A DNA stretch of 64,000 bases from JAGGAG01 sp964638035 (GCA_964638035.1 CAZWXD010000017.1:12014-76013); one strand, 5' to 3'; numbered from the stretch's first letter, positions 1 through 10,608 are shown. The notes: generated from the letters alone by a model not told the origin. Program-made: numbers and translations.

Positions 1-1443
1 AACCATGGCGAGGCGGTTCGTGCCTTCCAGGAGGCCGCGCGGCTCGATCCCGGCTGTGCCATGTGCTGGTGGGGCGTGGCACTGGCACACGGACCCCACG
101 TGAACGGCGGGATGGACTCGGCGGCATCGGCCTCGGCCTGGGAGGCCCTGGGGCAGGCACGCGTTGCCGCGGCACACGCGACGCCCCGGGAACAGGCTTA
201 CGTGGAGGCCCTGGCTGCACGGTACGCTGCCAGTGCACCGGCCAACCGCGCCCCGCTCGACTCGGCGTATGCGCGGGCCATGGCATCGGTGGTGGCGCGG
301 TTCCCGGCCGACCTCGACGCTGCGACGCTCTACGCCGAGGCGCTCATGGACCTTGCCCCGTGGAACTACTGGAATGCCGATGGCACGCCGCGCCCGGGCA
401 CCGAGGTCATCGTGGACCAGCTCGAGCGCGTGATCGCCGCTGCACCGGAGCACCCGGGGGCGTGCCACTACTACATCCATGCCGTCGAGGCCGTGGATGC
501 GGTGAAGGCGGTGCCATGCGCCGAGCGCCTCGCGGCCCTCATGCCTGGTGCGGGCCACATGGTGCACATGCCGGGGCACGTGTACATCCGGGTGGGGCGG
601 TGGAACGATGCCATCCGCGCGAACGAGCACGCCGTGCATGCGGACGAGCACTACATCCAGGCGGAGCACCCGCAGGGCCTCTACCCGGTGGGCTACTATC
701 CGCACAACTACCACTTCCTCGCCTTTGCGGCGACGATGGCCGGGCGCAGTGCGCTCGCCACCGAGAGCGCCCGGAAGCTCCGGGAGACGACGCCACCCGA
801 CGTGGCACGTGCGGCCCCGCCAGTCGAGCCCTTCGTGCCCTACATCTTCCTCACCCTGGTGAGCTTTGGCCGCTGGGACGACGTGCTGCGTGAGCCGGTG
901 CCGCCACAGGACCTCACCTACTCGTATGCCCTGGCGCAGTACGCGCGTGGCGTGGCGTTCGCGGCAACTGGTCGTGAGGCCGAGGCGCGCCAGGCGCTCG
1001 CCAACCTGCGATCGGCGGCGGCGACCACCAACCAGGCCTACGTTGCCGCGGGCTGGACCTCACCCGCGGCCGTGCTGGCAATCGCAGGGCAGGCACTGGA
1101 GGGCGAGATTGCGCTCCGCACGGGCGACTATCCACTGGCCGTGGTGCGGTTCACCGAGGCGGCACGCCTGGAGGACGCGCTCCAGTACATCGAGCCGCCC
1201 GACTGGTACTACCCCATCAGGCACTCGCTCGGGCGGGCCTTGCTGGCGGCGGGCCGGCCCGCCGATGCGGAACGTGTATACCGCGAGGACCTCAAGCGGT
1301 TCCCCGCCAACGGCTGGTCGCTGTTCGGGTTGGAGCAGGCGCTTCGGCTCCAGGGGAAGGGGGCCGAGGCTGGCCAGGTGGCCACCGAGTTCGGGCAGGC
1401 GTGGGCGGAGGCCGATGTCACGCTCCCTGCGTCGCGCTTCTGA
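1..1443 (+). CDS. TPR-repeat protein, 5' end cut by the window
   Basis: The open frame runs from base 1 without a start, so the gene begins upstream. About 480 residues are visible. The first reads as a TPR helix pair (EAVRAFQEAARLDPG at bases 10-54). Further TPR-like helices follow, and a His-rich stretch with MVHMPGHVYIRVGRW near bases 559-603 marks a conserved family of cytoplasmic or periplasmic TPR proteins of unknown role. The C-terminus has two clear repeats (residues about 370-460). The Met at base 61 is inside a repeat and is unlikely to be the true start. Function is unknown; TPR arrays usually bind proteins. The next gene follows 24 nt later but has its own promoter-like hexamer. 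Confidence 0.8.
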   Translation, partial: NHGEAVRAFQEAARLDPGCAMCWWGVALAHGPHVNGGMDSAASASAWEALGQARVAAAHATPREQAYVEALAARYAASAPANRAPLDSAYARAMASVVARFPADLDAATLYAEALMDLAPWNYWNADGTPRPGTEVIVDQLERVIAAAPEHPGACHYYIHAVEAVDAVKAVPCAERLAALMPGAGHMVHMPGHVYIRVGRWNDAIRANEHAVHADEHYIQAEHPQGLYPVGYYPHNYHFLAFAATMAGRSALATESARKLRETTPPDVARAAPPVEPFVPYIFLTLVSFGRWDDVLREPVPPQDLTYSYALAQYARGVAFAATGREAEARQALANLRSAAATTNQAYVAAGWTSPAAVLAIAGQALEGEIALRTGDYPLAVVRFTEAARLEDALQYIEPPDWYYPIRHSLGRALLAAGRPADAERVYREDLKRFPANGWSLFGLEQALRLQGKGAEAGQVATEFGQAWAEADVTLPASRF

Positions 1444-1455
1444 CCCCGGGCCGGC

Positions 1456-1461
1456 TATCTT
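1456..1461 (+). promoter_or_regulatory. -10-like TANNNT close to the start of the EEP gene
   Basis: TATCTT ends 6 nt before the ATG at 1468, with no purine-rich ribosome site between. The spacing suggests transcription starting at or next to the start codon. Confidence 0.5.
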
Positions 1462-1467
1462 CCTGGC

Positions 1468-2316
1468 ATGAAGGGGATCGCGACGGTGCTGGCGGCCCTG
1501 CTCGTCACGGGCTGTGCCAACGGCATCAACTATACGAGTGCCGTGGGCCCGCGCTACGCCAGCGCCTCCCTCGACGCGCCTCCCACGCAGGGGCGAGCGG
1601 GGTCGGTGCGCGCGGGAGCGGTGCCCGATTCATTCCACGTCGTCAGCTTCAATGCGGCCTATTCCGCCCACGTGGACTCGATCGTCGCGCTCATCCTGGG
1701 CGAACCGAACCTCCGCTCGGCCGACGTGATCGTGCTGCAGGAGATGAATGACGCTGCGGCGGCGGCGATCGCAGCCGCCGTCGGCATGCGCTACGTGTAC
1801 TACCCGGCCATCTACCATCCGGTCCCGAGGCACAACTTCGGCAACGCCATCCTCACCCGCTGGCCCGTGGTGGATGACGGCAAGCTCATCCTTCCGCACC
1901 TGTCCTGGAGCCGCCGGGCCCAGCGCGCACTCGTCATGGCGACCTTGCAGGTGGGGCCCGAGCAGGTGCACGTCTTCGCGGTGCACCTCTCGACGCCGCT
2001 CGAGATCTGGTACGACGGGCAGCGGGACCAGGCGCTCGCCGTGCTGGATGAGGCCGACGACTACCAGCACGCCATCGTCGCGGGCGACTTCAACAGCCAC
2101 GGCATCGGGAAGCTCTTCGAGAAGGCTGGCTTCACCTGGGCCACGCGCGACGTGGGGGACACCCACCGCTTCTTCTCGGTCGACCACGTCCTGGCGCGTG
2201 GCTTTGTGTCGCTCGCTGCGGGAAAGGTGGAGGATACGAGGGGGGCGAGCGACCACAAGCCGGTGTGGGGGGTGTTCGCGTTCGCGAACCCCGCGCCGGC
2301 CATCGCGAGCCACTGA
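1468..2316 (+). CDS. endonuclease/exonuclease/phosphatase (EEP) family lipoprotein
   Basis: 282 residues. The N-terminus MKGIATVLAALLVTGC is a lipoprotein signal with lipobox LVTGC, so the mature protein should be membrane anchored outside the cytoplasm. EEP fold motifs follow in order: VSFNA near residue 54, VLQEM (metal-binding Glu) near 90, N-ILTRWP near 125, GDFNSHG near 207 and the C-terminal SDHKPVWG near 262 with the catalytic Asp-His. Members cleave phosphodiesters in nucleic acids, sphingomyelin or inositol phosphates. The substrate cannot be read from sequence; a secreted nuclease or phosphodiesterase is most likely. It converges on the aquaporin gene across a strong hairpin. Confidence 0.85.
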   Translation: MKGIATVLAALLVTGCANGINYTSAVGPRYASASLDAPPTQGRAGSVRAGAVPDSFHVVSFNAAYSAHVDSIVALILGEPNLRSADVIVLQEMNDAAAAAIAAAVGMRYVYYPAIYHPVPRHNFGNAILTRWPVVDDGKLILPHLSWSRRAQRALVMATLQVGPEQVHVFAVHLSTPLEIWYDGQRDQALAVLDEADDYQHAIVAGDFNSHGIGKLFEKAGFTWATRDVGDTHRFFSVDHVLARGFVSLAAGKVEDTRGASDHKPVWGVFAFANPAPAIASH

Positions 2317-2320
2317 GCAC

Positions 2321-2348
2321 AAAGCCCGGCCACTTGGTGGCCGGGCTT
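2321..2348. terminator. bidirectional hairpin between convergent genes
   Basis: AAGCCCGGCCAC (2322-2333) pairs perfectly with GTGGCCGGGCTT (2337-2348) around a 3-nt loop. It lies between two convergent genes. Read on the minus strand the stem is followed by TTTGTG, on the plus strand by CATTGT, so it can serve both, though neither T-run is long. Confidence 0.75.
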
Positions 2349-2374
2349 CATTGTCCTGCTCCGCGCGGGTTGGT

Positions 2375-3010
2375 TCAGGTCCCTTCCTGCATCCCGAACA
2401 CCACGGTGGCCAGCGCGCCACCCAGCAGCGGGCCCACCAGGTAGATCCACAGGTTGCCCCACGACCCACCACCCAGCAGGGCGTTGGCCACGATGGGGCC
2501 AATGCCGACCGCAGGATTGAACGCGCCGCCCGAGATCCCGCCACCCGCCGCCACGCCCACCGTGATGGTGAGGCCAATGGCGAGGCCGTAGTACGAGTTC
2601 CCCTTGGTCCGGTCGCTGCAGGCCACGTTCAGCACCGTGAGGCACAGCGCGAACGTGAAGAGCGCCTCCACCAGCAGGGCCCCGAAGGTGCTGATGCCGT
2701 CCCCCGGCGCCGGCGCGAAGGTCTTGCCGAGCACCGCATAGGCCACGAACGCCGCGACAATGGCGCCCGCCGACTGGGCGATGACGTACGGGGCGAAGTC
2801 CGCAGCCGGCATCTTCTTCCGGAGCAACACGGCGAGCGAGACGGCGGGGTTGTAGTGCCCGCCTGAGACATGGCCACCCATGTACACCATGACCATCAGG
2901 ATCAGGCCGATCGCCATGGCCGGGGCCAGCATCGAGCTGCCGAGCACCATGAAGCAGATGGTGAGCACCAGGAAGAAGGTCCCGATGAACTCCGTGACGT
3001 ACTTGGCCAC
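2375..3010 (-). CDS. aquaporin / MIP-family channel
   Basis: 211 residues from a GTG at 3010 that sits just behind GGAGGG, a better start than the upstream in-frame ATG at 3070. Hydrophobic segments alternate with the two hallmark half-helix motifs: SGGHYNPAVS near residue 54 and GGAFNPAVG near residue 167. Both NPA boxes are intact, so this should be an open water or small-solute pore in the inner membrane. The length is typical of AqpZ-like proteins. The residues around the second box do not let me separate a water channel from a glycerol facilitator with certainty; overall it looks more like the water type. Confidence 0.9.
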   Translation of the reverse strand: MAKYVTEFIGTFFLVLTICFMVLGSSMLAPAMAIGLILMVMVYMGGHVSGGHYNPAVSLAVLLRKKMPAADFAPYVIAQSAGAIVAAFVAYAVLGKTFAPAPGDGISTFGALLVEALFTFALCLTVLNVACSDRTKGNSYYGLAIGLTITVGVAAGGGISGGAFNPAVGIGPIVANALLGGGSWGNLWIYLVGPLLGGALATVVFGMQEGT

Positions 3011-3048
3011 ATTCCCTCCGGTTTGGGGTCCAGGCGTCCAGTACTTCG

Positions 3049-3441
3049 CTATCGGTAGAAATCCACCCACTGCAGGGCCAGCCGGTTGCTGCCCTGAAGC
3101 AGTTCTGGCGGCACCGTCACCTCATACCACCCACTGGGCGGGGGCCCGTGGCTGCTGGGCACGCTGTGCCGCACCGTATCGGCGCCGGCCACCAGCTCGA
3201 GTCCCTCGAGCCCTGCAAGGTGCAGCCTGAGCACCAGGTGCTGCGGCCACCTGGCCCCGCCTCGCTCGAGCGTGGCGCGACCGATGCCCGCTGTGCTCCG
3301 CACCTCCACCCGGACCGTGTCCGGCAGCTCCACCACGAGCAACCGGGCATCGGTGTCCTGCTCCACCACGACTGGCGGCGCAGGCCTGCGGGAGCACCCG
3401 GCAACCGCCAGCAGCATCAGCGCGACCGCCGGCCAGCCCAC
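3049..3441 (-). CDS. small lipoprotein of unknown function
   Basis: 130 residues from a GTG preceded by GAGG. The N-terminus MGWPAVALMLLAVAGCSRR is a lipoprotein signal with lipobox AVAGC. The rest (VVVEQDTDARLLVVELPDT, then alternating beta-rich residues) looks like one small beta-sandwich domain. I do not recognise the family. The gene overlaps the 3' end of the upstream alkyltransferase-like gene by 25 nt, so the two are probably co-transcribed. A role linked to repair is not implied. Confidence 0.7.
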   Translation of the reverse strand: MGWPAVALMLLAVAGCSRRPAPPVVVEQDTDARLLVVELPDTVRVEVRSTAGIGRATLERGGARWPQHLVLRLHLAGLEGLELVAGADTVRHSVPSSHGPPPSGWYEVTVPPELLQGSNRLALQWVDFYR

Positions 3442-3761
3442 CGATACCTCGCGAGCACCACCCGGCCACGCAGGTCGAACCCCACGCCTTCCCGGTCGAG
3501 CCGGAGGCGCTGCTCCACGTCGGCGCCGGGTTCCCGCCGGAGGCTCACACCGCCCGAAGCATTCACCACCCGGTGCCAGGGCACGACCGTGCCGATGGGC
3601 AGGGCGTGCAATGCATACCCCACCTGCCTCGCATGGCCAGGAAGCCCGGCCAGCTCCGCCACCTGTCCGTAGGTCGCAACCCGCCCGGCGGGAATTCGTG
3701 AGACCACCCGGTAGATGCGTTCATATGTTCCGGAACCAGTCCGCGAGCCAGGGGTGCTCAC
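3417..3761 (-). CDS. alkyltransferase-like protein (MGMT family lacking the active Cys)
   Basis: 114 residues from a GTG at 3761; the same frame is open further upstream but lacks homologous sequence there. The DNA-binding domain of O6-alkylguanine-DNA alkyltransferases is present: YERIYRVVSRIPAGRVATYG, then GHARQVGYAL, then the active-site region. There the methyl-accepting PCHR is replaced by PWHRVVNASG. This is the hallmark of Atl proteins, which bind alkylated guanine without repairing it and hand it to nucleotide excision repair. That role is family knowledge; here the Trp is seen directly. Its neighbours include 3-methyladenine glycosylase. Confidence 0.9.
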   Translation of the reverse strand: MSTPGSRTGSGTYERIYRVVSRIPAGRVATYGQVAELAGLPGHARQVGYALHALPIGTVVPWHRVVNASGGVSLRREPGADVEQRLRLDREGVGFDLRGRVVLARYRWAGRRSR

Positions 3762-3781
3762 TCGCGATGCACGGCCGGGGC

Positions 3782-4198
3782 TCAGCCAGCCTTGCGTGCC
3801 TTCTTGCCGGCCTCGCCCCGCGGCCGGAACCGGAGCGCCGACCAGGCATCGTTCACCGCCACCTGCGATGCCGCCTCGAACCCCGACTTCGTCACGAGGT
3901 CCCAGCCCTTGTCGCGGTTGATGTCGGTCTCCAGCCCTCCACCCTGCCTGGGGTAGGAGATCCAGAGGATGCCGGTGGGCTTCACGGCCTTGAGCGTGGA
4001 CGGGCCCAGCTGGCCCAGCTCGGCCTGGTTGTTCACGAAGAGGTGCACGAAGTCGTACTGCCCCGACGGCTTGGTGTTGACCGTGATGTCGGGAGGCAGC
4101 GGGCCAAGGAGGGTGCGGTACCCCTTGGGCGCATTGAGGATGAGGGCGCGGAGCTGCCCCTTGAGGCCAAGCTTCTCGGTCAGAGGACGATCCGTCAT
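3782..4198 (-). CDS. DUF3052-type protein
   Basis: 138 residues beginning MTDRPLTEKLGLKGQ. The pattern KLGLKGQLRALILNAPKGY, then an FVHLFVNNQAEL segment, then GILWISYPRQ and ETDINRD-KGWDLVTKSGFEA, fits the DUF3052 family of small cytoplasmic proteins with a Rossmann-like outline. The C-terminus is basic (GEAGKKARKAG). No catalytic residues are known to me for this family. It lies 20 nt upstream of the alkyltransferase-like gene and could share its transcript. Confidence 0.75.
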   Translation of the reverse strand: MTDRPLTEKLGLKGQLRALILNAPKGYRTLLGPLPPDITVNTKPSGQYDFVHLFVNNQAELGQLGPSTLKAVKPTGILWISYPRQGGGLETDINRDKGWDLVTKSGFEAASQVAVNDAWSALRFRPRGEAGKKARKAG

Positions 4199-4254
4199 GG
4201 GGGCGCAAGACTCCTGGGGGCGGGAAAGCCCGTAAGTTGCCTCTTTTTCGTCCT

Positions 4255-4845
4255 TTACGCTACCCTGCCCCGATCACTGGCCCCCGGCCGGGACGCCCGG
4301 AACGGACAACCGGTCAGGTGATCGTTCACGAGTCCGGTGGCCTGCATGAAGGCGTACACGATGGTGGTCCCCACGAAGCGGAACCCGCGCGACACAAGCG
4401 CCTTGCTGAGCGCCGCCGACTCCGCCGTGCTGGCCGGTACGTCTGCCAGCCTTCGCCAGCTGTTGATCCTGGGCTTTCCCCCCACGAACGGCCATACCCA
4501 GGCATCGAAGCTCCCGAACTCCTCCTGGATGGCCACGAATGCCCGCGCATTCGTCACCGACGACTCCACCTTGAGCCGGTTCCGCACGATCCCCGGGTCC
4601 CTGAGGAGCCGCGCCCGGTCCCGCGCCGAGTAGCGCGCCACGCGCGCCGGGTCGAAGGCGGCGTACACCTCACGGTAGCGCGGGCGCTTGCGGAGGATCG
4701 TCTCCCAGCTGAGCCCCGCCTGCGCCCCCTCGAGGAGCAGGAACTCGAAGAACACCCGGTCGTCGTGCACCGGCCGGCCCCACTCGGTGTCATGGTACGC
4801 GATGCCCAACTCGGTGGTGGCCCAGCCGCAGCGCGCACCCGTCAC
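4255..4845 (-). CDS. tag: DNA-3-methyladenine glycosylase I
   Basis: 196 residues, the usual length. The enzyme removes 3-methyladenine from alkylated DNA to start base-excision repair. Family landmarks are visible: RCGWATTE near the N-terminus, YHDTEWGRPVHDD (residues 18-30), the EGAQAGLSWETILRKR block near 38-53, and GFRFVGTTIVYAFMQATG near 165 followed by VNDH and the C-terminal Cys of GCPF. The zinc-binding Cys and His residues of Tag are therefore retained. Its ATG overlaps the stop of the DinB gene (4842-4845), so the two are translationally coupled. Confidence 0.95.
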   Translation of the reverse strand: MTGARCGWATTELGIAYHDTEWGRPVHDDRVFFEFLLLEGAQAGLSWETILRKRPRYREVYAAFDPARVARYSARDRARLLRDPGIVRNRLKVESSVTNARAFVAIQEEFGSFDAWVWPFVGGKPRINSWRRLADVPASTAESAALSKALVSRGFRFVGTTIVYAFMQATGLVNDHLTGCPFRASRPGASDRGRVA

Positions 4846-5309
4846 TCGCGTGATCCGCTCACGATGCGCCGGTGGTAGTTCACCTGCCCGAGGTGATACG
4901 CCAGGTGCGCCGCCAGCAGCACGAGCTGGTCCCCCGTGCTCCGGGCCACCCCGCCAACCTTCTCGGGGAACTCGCCGGCGAGCGCCTCGTCCGGCAGGCG
5001 GCTGAGTGCCACACCCACCTCGCGCTCCGCGGCCACCAGGCCCTCGATCAACTCGGCGCGGCTGCGGTCACGCCGGCCAAACTCCGCCGGGCGGTCACGC
5101 ACGTAGCCGCTCCCGCCGAGCAGCCCGCCCACGTAGTGGCGCAGGTTGCCGGTGCAGTGCGCGGCCAGCACGCCGCCCGGGTTGGCAATCCCCGGCAGGT
5201 CCCGCCACAGGCTCGCCTCATCGGGGTACTGCTCCACCTCGGCGCGGAGCCGCTCGAGGTCGCGGGTGATGACCTGCAGGACGGATTGGGTGAGCGGTGA
5301 CGTCGACAT
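4842..5309 (-). CDS. DinB-family protein (DUF1572-like)
   Basis: 155 residues forming a predicted four-helix bundle. Likely metal-binding His residues occur in LAAHCTGNLRHYVGG near 48-60 and in LAAHLAYHLGQVNYH near 130-145, the typical DinB three-His layout. DinB proteins are stress-linked metal-dependent transferases, some using bacillithiol, mycothiol or glutathione; the substrate here is unknown. AAGGCGG precedes the ATG. It heads the leftward tag operon. A second DinB gene is at 19939. Confidence 0.85.
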   Translation of the reverse strand: MSTSPLTQSVLQVITRDLERLRAEVEQYPDEASLWRDLPGIANPGGVLAAHCTGNLRHYVGGLLGGSGYVRDRPAEFGRRDRSRAELIEGLVAAEREVGVALSRLPDEALAGEFPEKVGGVARSTGDQLVLLAAHLAYHLGQVNYHRRIVSGSRE

Positions 5310-5342
5310 GTTGCCGCCTTGACCGGGGGCCGGGTGTGGCCC

Positions 5343-5348
5343 TAGCGT
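5343..5348 (+). promoter_or_regulatory. -10-like TANNNT close to the start of the ATP-grasp gene
   Basis: TAGCGT ends 5 nt before the ATG at 5354; no Shine-Dalgarno sequence follows it. Confidence 0.4.
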
Positions 5349-5353
5349 CGGGT

Positions 5354-6640
5354 ATGGACCAGCGAAAGATACTCTTCGTCTCGATCGACGGGCTCATCGG
5401 CGACACCGCCTGGCAGTGTGTCACCGAGGGCCACGACGTCCGCTACTTCATCGAGAACGAGGGCGAGCGGGAGATCGCCGACGGGTTCGTCCCCAAGGTG
5501 GACGCCTGGGAACCCCAGGTGGACTGGGCCGACCTCATCGTCTTCGACGACGTCCTGGGCCAGGGCGCGAAGGCGCAGCGGCTCCGCCAGTCGGGGAAGC
5601 GGGTGGTGGGCGGCTCCCCGTACACCGACCGGCTGGAGGACGACCGTGCCTTCGGCCAGCAGGAGCTCAAGGCCGCCGGGATCACGATCATCCCGCAGGA
5701 GAACTTCACCGACTTCGCGACAGCCATCGAGTTCGTGAGGACCAATCCCAACCGCTACGTCATCAAGCCCTCGGGGGAGGCGCAGAACCTGAAGCAGTTG
5801 CTGTTCGTGGGCGAGGACGAGGACGGGAAGGACGTGGTCCAGGTGCTGGAGGACTACAGCCGGTCCTGGGCCTCGCGGATCAGGGAGTTCCAGCTCCAGC
5901 GCCGCATCGTGGGCGTCGAGGTGGCGGCCGGGGCCTTCTTCAACGGCAACGAGTTCGCCTCGCCCATCTGTGTCAACTTCGAGCACAAGAAGCTCTTTCC
6001 GGGCGACATCGGCCCCTCCACCGGCGAGATGGGCACCTCCATGTTCTGGTCCGAGCCCAACCGGATCTTCGCGGCCACGCTGGGCAAGATGGAGTCGCGG
6101 CTCCGGCGCGAGCGGTACGTGGGCTACATCGACGTGAACTGCATCGTGAACGGGAACGGCATCTACCCCCTCGAGTTCACCTCGCGCTTCGGCTATCCCA
6201 CCATCATGATCCAGCAGGAGGCCATCCAGGGATCCATCGGCGAGTTCCTCTACCAGCTCGCCGAGGGCACGATCACCCGCTTCAAGGCACGGAGCGGCTT
6301 CCAGATCGGCGTGCGGGTCGTGGTGCCGCCCTTCCCCTTCCACGACCGGGAAACCTTCGAGCGGAACTCGAAGGATGCCGTCATCTTCTTCAAGAAGCCC
6401 AACCGCGAGGGCGTGCACATCGAGGACGTGAAGCAGGTCGGGGGCGAGTGGTACGTGGCCGGCAGCACCGGTGTCGTGCTCACCGTGGTGGGCCAGGGTT
6501 CCACCATGCGGCAGGCGCAGAAGCAGGCCTACAGCCGCATCGACAACATCATGATCCCGAACATGTACTACCGGAAGGACATTGGCGACCGGTGGTTCGA
6601 GGACCATGACCGGCTGCACAGCTGGGGATACCTGCGGTAG
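5354..6640 (+). CDS. ATP-grasp enzyme resembling phosphoribosylamine-glycine ligase (PurD-like)
   Basis: 428 residues from the ATG at 5354, where similarity begins (MDQRKILFVSIDGLIGDTAW). An N-terminal Rossmann-type domain leads into an ATP-grasp core: NRYVIKPSGEAQNLKQL near residue 133, IVGVEVAAGAFFNG near 188, GDIGPSTGEMGTSMFW near 218 (PurD-like) and YPLEFTSRFGYPT near 274, with the metal-binding Glu and Asn/Arg region. True PurD has a similar layout, but this gene is away from any purine operon and its N-terminal glycine-binding region looks divergent. It probably joins an amine to a carboxylate using ATP; the substrate is unknown. It stands alone between two leftward genes. Confidence 0.75.
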   Translation: MDQRKILFVSIDGLIGDTAWQCVTEGHDVRYFIENEGEREIADGFVPKVDAWEPQVDWADLIVFDDVLGQGAKAQRLRQSGKRVVGGSPYTDRLEDDRAFGQQELKAAGITIIPQENFTDFATAIEFVRTNPNRYVIKPSGEAQNLKQLLFVGEDEDGKDVVQVLEDYSRSWASRIREFQLQRRIVGVEVAAGAFFNGNEFASPICVNFEHKKLFPGDIGPSTGEMGTSMFWSEPNRIFAATLGKMESRLRRERYVGYIDVNCIVNGNGIYPLEFTSRFGYPTIMIQQEAIQGSIGEFLYQLAEGTITRFKARSGFQIGVRVVVPPFPFHDRETFERNSKDAVIFFKKPNREGVHIEDVKQVGGEWYVAGSTGVVLTVVGQGSTMRQAQKQAYSRIDNIMIPNMYYRKDIGDRWFEDHDRLHSWGYLR

Positions 6641-6682
6641 GCGCTCGACGGAGGTACCGGGCCCTCGTGCCGGCCCACGTCC

Positions 6683-8614
6683 TCACGCCATCAGGTCCTC
6701 CATCCCCGCCGTCCTGAGCAGCCTCGCATAGCGAGGGTCGCTGGCCAGGCCGTGGCTGTCGTACGGCAGGTCCATGAGGACTCGCCGGAGCCGTCCCGGC
6801 CTCCTGTGGTACCCCCGCTCCACCCAGTCCATGGCCTGCCTCCACTCACCCAGTTCCGCGAGCACCAGGATGACCTGGTCCGACAACTGACGACTGGTTC
6901 CACGGTCGACGAAGGGATCCTCCCGGTCGGCCCGGGCCAGCAGCTCGCCGAGTTCGAGCCTCAGGTCGTGCTCCCGGGCCGCAAGCCACCCGTCGCGCTC
7001 CGTGCCCTCCCACAACTCCTTGAGGCGCACCCCGTCCTTGCGGAGCCCCAGCATCACGCGCCGGGCATCCAGTGCCTCGTCGTGCCGGCCGGCACGGTGG
7101 CAGGCCATCTCCAGCCGCTCCAGGGCGGCCTCGTACCGCGGGAGGAGCCGCAGGGCATTCCGCAGGGAACCCACGGCCTCGTCGTAGCGTCCGAGCGTCA
7201 TCAGGATGTCGGCCTCGCCCAAATGCATGAACGGTGCATGCGGGGCCAGGCGCACCGCCGCCCGCATCTGCAGCAGCGCTTCCTCGGGCCTCCCGGCGAT
7301 CTTGAGCCAGGCGCCATAGTAGCGCCTCCCCTCGGCGTGCTCCGGGTCGAGCTCGACACCCCGCCGCAGCTCCTCTCCCGCCAGCGCAAAGTCGTCCTGC
7401 CAGTAGAGCAGGTCCACGCCAATGGCACTGTGCACCTGGCCCAGCGAGTCATCGAGCGCAAGGGCGCGGTAGCGCAGGGCCCGCGCCCGCTCCATGTAGT
7501 CCTCGGGCTCACCCAGCCCGCGTACCCCTGCCAGGTGCATGAGGTCGGCCTGCGTGGCAAGGAGGAGCGCATGGTTGGGGACCTGCTGCAGGGCACGCTC
7601 GACGTATGCCCTCGCCATGGCCACCTTCTCGGTCGACGTGGCCCCGCCCTGCAGGGCGGCGGCGAACAGCTGGCGTGCCTTCGCATGCAACTCGGCCGCA
7701 TCCGGGGGAAGCTGGGCGGAAGGTGGGGAGCGTTGGACCACGGTCGTGGCAGGTGGCGTGCTGCCTGTCACGAGGCCGGCCTCGAGCGGGCGGAGTTCCT
7801 CCAGCAGGGCCGCGCCGGTCGGGGGCCGGTCCTCCGGCTCCTTCGACATCAACCGTCGGAGGAGGGCATCGAGCAGTACCGGCACCTCGGCGCGCAGCTC
7901 CTGCGCCGAGGGAACAGGATGCACCAGGTGGGCGGTGAGCAGGGCCATGGTGGACTCACCAGCATAGGGAGGTCGGCCCGTCAGGAGCTCGAACGCCACG
8001 CACCCAAGGCTGTAGAGGTCGGCTCGGCCGTCCACCTCCAGGAGCCCTTCGGCCTGCTCGGGGCTCAGGTAGCGCGGGCTCCCCACCACCAGTCCTGCCT
8101 GTGTCACCCGCTGGTTCCCGCGCTCGGCGCCGAGCGCCACGCCGAAGTCCGCCAGCAGCGCACGACCCCGGTACCAGAAGATGTTTTCCGGCTTCACGTC
8201 ACGGTGCACCGTCCCGAGGGCGTGGGCATACGCCAGCGCCTCCGACACGTCGCTCACGATGCGTAGCGCCTGTGGCAGCGGGAGCGACCCGCTCCGCTCC
8301 AGGACGGTGCGGAGTGACTCGCCGTCGATGTGCGGCATGACGTAGTAGAGCCGGCCCGCGGCCTCACCCGAATCGAAGAGCGGGACGATGTTGGGATGGA
8401 CCAGGCGGGCGGTGAGGCGGATCTCGTGGGTGAAGCGCTCCATGCCCACGGCCGAGGAGACATCGGCGTTGAGGACCTTGATCGCCACGTCGCGGCCGAG
8501 GTCCCGGTCGTTGGCGAGGTACACGGTGCCCATGCCGCCGCGCCCGAGGGTGCGGGTCACGGTGAAGCGGCTGGCCAGCGCCTGCAGGAGCGCGTCGTCG
8601 GGGGTGCCGGGCAT
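6683..8614 (-). CDS. Ser/Thr protein kinase with C-terminal TPR array
   Basis: 643 residues. Kinase domain about 15-280: glycine loop GRGGMGTVYLA, VAIKVL lysine, HRDVKPEN catalytic loop, DFG metal site, SPRYLSPEQ activation segment. All catalytic residues are present, so it should phosphorylate Ser/Thr on partner proteins. Residues 310-640 are TPR-like helices (RRGVELDPEHAEGRRYYGAW and similar). No transmembrane segment is visible between the two parts, unlike the other two kinases here, so this one is probably soluble. It is a single gene, convergent with the ATP-grasp gene and divergent from the ABC-F gene. Confidence 0.93.
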   Translation of the reverse strand: MPGTPDDALLQALASRFTVTRTLGRGGMGTVYLANDRDLGRDVAIKVLNADVSSAVGMERFTHEIRLTARLVHPNIVPLFDSGEAAGRLYYVMPHIDGESLRTVLERSGSLPLPQALRIVSDVSEALAYAHALGTVHRDVKPENIFWYRGRALLADFGVALGAERGNQRVTQAGLVVGSPRYLSPEQAEGLLEVDGRADLYSLGCVAFELLTGRPPYAGESTMALLTAHLVHPVPSAQELRAEVPVLLDALLRRLMSKEPEDRPPTGAALLEELRPLEAGLVTGSTPPATTVVQRSPPSAQLPPDAAELHAKARQLFAAALQGGATSTEKVAMARAYVERALQQVPNHALLLATQADLMHLAGVRGLGEPEDYMERARALRYRALALDDSLGQVHSAIGVDLLYWQDDFALAGEELRRGVELDPEHAEGRRYYGAWLKIAGRPEEALLQMRAAVRLAPHAPFMHLGEADILMTLGRYDEAVGSLRNALRLLPRYEAALERLEMACHRAGRHDEALDARRVMLGLRKDGVRLKELWEGTERDGWLAAREHDLRLELGELLARADREDPFVDRGTSRQLSDQVILVLAELGEWRQAMDWVERGYHRRPGRLRRVLMDLPYDSHGLASDPRYARLLRTAGMEDLMA

Positions 8615-8665
8615 GCTGCTTGTTACGCCTGTCGCAGGGGTCGAGTCAAGGGCATTCGCACCGGT

Positions 8666-8671
8666 TACCTT
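8666..8671 (+). promoter_or_regulatory. -10-like TANNNT close to the start of the ABC-F gene
   Basis: TACCTT ends 8 nt before the ATG at 8680 with no ribosome-binding sequence between. Confidence 0.5.
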
Positions 8672-8679
8672 AGTGCCCC

Positions 8680-10608
<1,929 letters not shown>

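Noticed and set aside
5342..6619. 425-residue minus-strand frame covering the ATP-grasp gene
   Set aside because: It mirrors the real gene in antisense; the composition (long runs of Val, Leu, Gly, His, Glu) is typical of high-GC shadow frames and no domain is seen.
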